Shown piece after piece: positions 28,274 to 31,760 of a DNA stretch of 31,760 nt. Every line of letters begins with the position of its first letter. Within the stretch, counting starts at the first letter, position 1. This stretch comes from Reclinomonas americana ATCC 50394 (lineage: Eukaryota > Jakobida > Jakobea > Jakobida). The position numbers were made by a program, and so were the translations under genes. The notes under the pieces were generated by a model. That model was not told the origin of the DNA, did no database searches, and saw only the letters and a list, made by a program, of their open reading frames with translations. The DNA is taken from NCBI GenBank assembly GCA_048213135.1, contig PS015201.1:1-31760 (forward strand), written 5' to 3'.

Positions 28274-31135
28274 AAACGAGATAGAAAGACAACTCCACGA
28301 TGAGGATCGCCGCTGACTACGCGCTGGGCAGTGACTCAGCGGCAACTCACGGGAGCGACCCAGCGACGGGCTCCTTTTCTTCTCCACTTCCGTCTGTTGT
28401 CTCTCAGTCTCTCTATCGCTCTTCTCTCGNNNNNNNNNNNNNNNNNNNNNNNNNNNNNNNNNNNNNNNNNNNNNNNNNNNNNNNNNNNNNNNNNNNNNNN
28501 NNNNNNNNNNNNNNNNNNNNNNNNNNNNNNNNNNNNNNNNNNNNNNNNNNNNNNNNNNNNNNNNNNNNNNNNNNNNNNNNNNNNNNNNNNNNNNNNNNNN
28601 NNNNNNNNNNNNNNNNNNNNNNNNNNNNNNNNNNNNNNNNNNNNNNNNNNNNNNNNNNNNNNNNNNNNNNNNNNNNNNNNNNNNNNNNNNNNNNNNNNNN
28701 NNNNNNNNNNNNNNNNNNNNNNNNNNNNNNNNNNNNNNNNNNNNNNNNNNNNNNNNNNNNNNNNNNNNNNNNNNNNNNNNNNNNNNNNNNNNNNNNNNNN
28801 NNNNNNNNNNNNNNNNNNNNNNNNNNNNNNNNNNNNNNNNNNNNNNNNNNNNNNNNNNNNNNNNNNNNNNNNNNNNNNNNNNNNNNNNNNNNNNNNNNNN
28901 NNNNNNNNNNNNNNNNNNNNNNNNNNNNNNNNNNNNNNNNNNNNNNNNNNNNNNNNNNNNNNNNNNNNNNNNNNNNNNNNNNNNNNNNNNNNNNNNNNNN
29001 NNNNNNNNNNNNNNNNNNNNNNNNNNNNNNNNNNNNNNNNNNNNNNNNNNNNNNNNNNNNNNNNNNNNNGAGAGAGAGAGAGAGAGAGAGCAGAGAGAGA
29101 GAGAGACTGGCGGGAGGCACTGCAGGGCACAGAGAAACTCGGAGACGGAGCGTGCAGAAGACAGGAAGAGAAAAGGAAAGAGAGATCGTCTGCGCTCCCT
29201 CCCTCCGCCCCTCCCCCCTCCCTCCCCCTTCCCCCTCTCCCTTCTCCTTCCCCGCACCTGCACCCACAACTGAAACGCCTCCACACTCTGCGACCACGGA
29301 TTCTTCCTCCGCGCGGCAAAATACCCCGCATCACCCGCCGCCGCCACCTCGCGAAACCCGTGCAGATAAAAGAGCCGATTGCCGTGCCACAAGGCAACAA
29401 AGCGGAAAAAGTCACGCCACAGCAACTCAAACACCAGCCAGTACCTGCACAAAGCGTGTGAGAGCACTCTCTCTCGCTCACCCTCCCTCCGTGTGGACGC
29501 AACGTGGACTCATTGGCCACTCGCTCCCGCTCATACCGCTTCAGCTCGTGATACACCAAGCGCGGCGACAGGCACCCCAACGAGAGCCACGGCGAGAACT
29601 TGCTGCTGTAGTCCATGCCCAGCATGCCATTGCGCGTCTCCTTGTAGCGCTCCACCAGATCCGAGCCCCACAGGTAATACTCGAGTCGCTGCAGCGCCGC
29701 CTCCTCGCCACCGACAACCGCACTCACCGATTCGGCATCGCGGTCGTCGGCCACGCCCAACATGGCCCCCACACGCGCCACAAACTCATCCTCGGTCTCG
29801 CTACAGCGAGGAAACGCCTCGGGCAACTGCACGCCAGCCGGCACCGGTAGAGCCTCGCGCACGCGCCACACTCGCGGGTCCTCGACCTTGCGGCGGAAAT
29901 CCGTATACACGGCCGGCAAGCGCGTGGCAAACGCCGGCGCGACGTCATCCGGATGCAACAGCGTGTGCGTCCACGACCACTTGATCGGCACGCCGGCGCC
30001 GATCGCCGCCTCCACGTGCGCCTCCTCGTCGAGCTCCTCCTGCGTGCACTCCTTGCTGGCGTAGACCGCGGACACGGCGTACTGCGCGCAGAGAGCAGCG
30101 AGTACGGTCGGTGGGTGACCCTCGACGACGGCCAAATCGCCGCCAATCGCCTGCAGTTGGCGGCGCAGGCTGACGACGCTTTGCAGCAGGAAGCGACGTC
30201 GATGATCGCCTGCAGATGCACACACACTGTGAGGGCAAAGTGCGGAGGGCACAGTGAGTGAGGCAGGAAGACGAACCGATCTTGGGTAGGCCTGTGTGTG
30301 GCAGTGTCTGCTGCAGGAGCGCCGGGTTGATGCAGACGACGGGGAGCACTGGGAGCCCGCTGGCCACTGCATGCAGAGGCGAGAGGAGAAGGGGGAAGGG
30401 AGAGGGGGGGGGGATGGAGAAGGGAGGAGAAGGGAGGAGAAGGGGAAGGGTGAGGAGAAGAGAAGGCAAGGAAGGGAGAGAGAGAGAGAGAGTTGAGAAG
30501 GAGAAGAGAAAGGGAAAAGACGAGAGACACAGAATGTTGAGAAGCTGAGAGAAAGAAGGAAATGAGAGGAGGAGGGAGAGAGGGATGGTGACGAGAGAGA
30601 GCGAGAGAGATGAGAAGAGAAGCTGATCATGAGGGAGAAGAGAGGAAAGAGATGAGAGGTGAGAGATGGAGAGAGGGAGGATGGTGGAGAGAAGGTTGAG
30701 AAGGAAAAGAAAGGAGGAGGAGAGAGAGGGATGATGACGAGAGAGAGAGAGAGAGGGAGAGAGTTGAGAAGGAGAAGCAGAAGAAGGGAAGAAAGTAAGA
30801 GAGAGATGAGAAGCTGATCATGAGGGAGAAAAGAGGAAACAGATGAGAGGGGAGAGATGGAGAAGGAGCATGGCGAGGAGAGAGGAGAAGGGAAGGAGAA
30901 GAGAGGGAAGAAGCTGCAGCTGATCATGAGGGAGAAGAGTGGAAAGAGAGAGAAAGAGAGAGGGCTGGTGAGAAGGGAGAGAAAGAGAGAAAATGAGAGA
31001 CTGAAATCGAAGGACAGCTGAGGACAGAGAGACGCCAAGAGAAAAAGAGAGACGCTCACCAGCGCTAACCAGCGGCGCATGATCATGCACGCGCAAATCA
31101 TTGCGGAACCACACCAACACACTCTGGCGCGACAT
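26347..31135 (-). CDS. Cryptochrome DASH (cry-DASH photolyase-family flavoprotein), 12 exons, 575 aa
   Basis: Cry-DASH proteins bind FAD and a folate antenna and repair cyclobutane pyrimidine dimers in single-stranded DNA using blue light; some also signal. Exons in transcript order: 31135-31060, 30366-30277, 30209-29504, 29444-29258, 27650-27570, 27509-27446, 27202-27182, 27110-27095, 27037-27012, 26955-26891, 26816-26697, 26622-26347. All junctions keep phase and total 1728 nt. Residues 1-180 are the alpha/beta antenna domain ([31 protein letters not shown]). Residues about 225-484 form the FAD domain ([81 protein letters not shown]). Residues 484-575 are a Ser/Arg/Gly-rich tail. Motifs and gene order within the protein fit cry-DASH rather than class I CPD photolyase or 6-4 enzymes. 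Three consecutive microexons (21, 16 and 26 nt) encode the conserved S-Q-L-I-D-Y-D to G-N-W-Q-Y segment. Confidence 0.96.
27651..29257 (-). repeat. Long cry-DASH intron, about 1.6 kb, with GAAA array and N gap
   Basis: It joins LWVQ to GETGYPLID, matching family proteins without a missing segment. On the plus strand 27655-28290 is purine-rich with a GAAA tetranucleotide array at about 28175-28275; 28430-29069 is N; 29070-29105 is GA; 29180-29250 is C/T-rich. In the transcript it therefore starts purine-rich and ends pyrimidine-rich. Confidence 0.85.
28430..29069. other. Assembly gap (N)
   Basis: 640 undetermined bases in the cry-DASH intron, next to a GA repeat. Confidence 0.95.
30367..31059 (-). 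repeat. First cry-DASH intron built of purine-rich minisatellite
   Basis: 693 nt, nearly all A/G on the plus strand. The word AGCTGATCATGAGGGAGAA recurs at 30621, 30812 and 30918 with similar flanks (GAGAGATGAGAAG before, GGAAA-GAGATGAGAG after), so the intron grew by duplication of ~100-190-bp blocks. Confidence 0.85.
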
Positions 31136-31272
31136 GTTCTCTCCTCCAACTCGCTGCAATGTTCGACTGCAAAACTCCGCGTGTCCGAATACCGCGGCGT
31201 TTGTCGAATAGCAACGGCGTTTTGTGTGACCCCGACGGAGCAGCAGCCGCGAAAGGCGAAAAGAACGAGGAG
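31136..31272. promoter_or_regulatory. Divergent promoter region between cry-DASH and the flavoprotein gene
   Basis: Only 137 bp separate the two start codons. The interval is GC-rich (GCGTGTCCGAATACCGCGGC-like) with no TATA box. It must hold both 5' leaders and the core promoters if both start codons are right. Confidence 0.5.
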
Positions 31273-31558
31273 ATGAGCGCGGAAGAGCAGAATGGTGAGC
31301 GACGTGCTCTTCTTTCCTCTTCCTCCTCCTCGTCGTCGTCGTTCGCCCCAGCAGCGATCCGAACGACTGATAATCACGCGTGTCCGCTGTCTTCTTCTTC
31401 TTCTCGTGTGTTGTCTTCTGTGTTGTCGAGTGAAGAGGATGGACGAGTGCGAGTGGGCATTGTGGGGGCGGGAGCGGCGGGAATGGCTGCGGCGTGGTCG
31501 TTGGCGAGGTTTCCGGAGCGGTTTGATGTGTGTGTGATTGATCCAGGGGAGGTGGCAG
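31273..31558 (+). CDS. FAD/NAD(P)-dependent oxidoreductase, first exon only (runs off the window)
   Basis: An open frame begins at ATG 31273 (MSAEEQNGERRALL). It passes through a Ser-rich leader of about 55 residues and enters a classic dinucleotide-binding fold, RVRVGIVGAGAAGMAAAWSL, with the G-x-G-x-x-G motif. The frame continues FPERFDVCVIDPGEVAG, the second beta strand ending in an acidic residue (Asp) expected to bind the adenosine ribose of FAD or NAD. A consensus GTAAGC donor at 31559 ends the exon in phase 1. The rest lies beyond the window, so the exact enzyme (amine oxidase, protoporphyrinogen oxidase-like or other) cannot be decided. The Ser-rich N terminus could be a targeting sequence. 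It is transcribed away from cry-DASH. Confidence 0.75.
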
Positions 31559-31599
31559 GTAAGCGGAATGAGACGGGTAAAGGGGAAGGGCGGAGGGAG

Positions 31600-31714
31600 G
31601 AGAAGGAGAGAGAGTGGGAGAGGGGAGAGGGGAGAGAGGGAGGGCAAGGCATTGAGAGTGAGAGAGGACGTGCATGTGTGGGAAGTGAGAAGGAGGGAGG
31701 AGAGGAGAAGGGTG

Positions 31715-31760
<46 letters not shown>
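31600..31760. repeat. GA-rich tract ending in GA dinucleotide array
   Basis: Purine-rich DNA, presumably the first intron of the flavoprotein gene, ending in a GA array (31717-31760) that reaches the window edge. Confidence 0.85.

Noticed and set aside
28336-31647. Minus-strand open frame of 1103 codons
   Set aside because: It runs through cry-DASH introns, an N gap and low-complexity CT repeats; only parts coincide with real exons of the spliced cry-DASH gene.

Overview
The window looks like a gapped nuclear scaffold from an intron-rich, microsatellite-rich unicellular eukaryote. Every recognisable gene is cut into short exons by GT-AG introns, mostly 55-100 nt long. A few introns exceed 450 nt and are packed with GA/CT low-complexity DNA, and most N gaps fall inside these. 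I cannot place the species. A cry-DASH flavoprotein, an ATG11/FIP200-type autophagy scaffold and a secreted EGF/Asp-box mosaic together suit a free-living protist.

Layout. 1-1650: GTGA, CA and CT repeats with no recognisable gene. 1657-2738 (minus): a small membrane protein, possibly Tim17/22/23-like, interrupted by a gap. 2821-4823 (minus): a GH27 alpha-galactosidase in at least ten exons, with its first exon unresolved. 4824-6577: repeats, including a ~120-bp tandem repeat. 6578-7915 (plus): a four-exon protein of unknown family. 8009-17446 (minus): one large gene rebuilt from 18 exons that encodes an ATG11/RB1CC1-like protein of about 1190 residues. 17447-19666: a divergent intergenic region with repeats and a TATA-containing promoter at its right end. 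19667-25298 (plus): a secreted mosaic protein with a signal peptide, beta-sandwich modules, H-type-lectin-like segments, eight EGF-like repeats and Asp-box/BNR repeats. 25299-26346: repeats and an inverted-repeat cluster. 26347-31135 (minus): a complete 12-exon cry-DASH of 575 aa with a Ser/Arg/Gly-rich tail. 31273 to past the edge (plus): the start of an FAD/NAD-dependent oxidoreductase, head-to-head with cry-DASH.

Exon joins were made by hand. Each was accepted because reading phase matched across the junction and the joined protein matched family motifs. In ATG11, 16 of 17 joins agree in phase; the exception lies across an N gap. In cry-DASH all 11 agree. Two properties of the transcripts stand out. 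A non-consensus 5' splice site, GTTGCGT, is used in five genes. Most of the long introns have a purine-rich 5' arm and a pyrimidine-rich 3' arm. The genes do not form a shared pathway or operon; they are an ordinary eukaryotic neighbourhood of unrelated functions (glycan degradation, autophagy, secreted adhesion or lectin-like protein, blue-light/DNA-repair flavoprotein).
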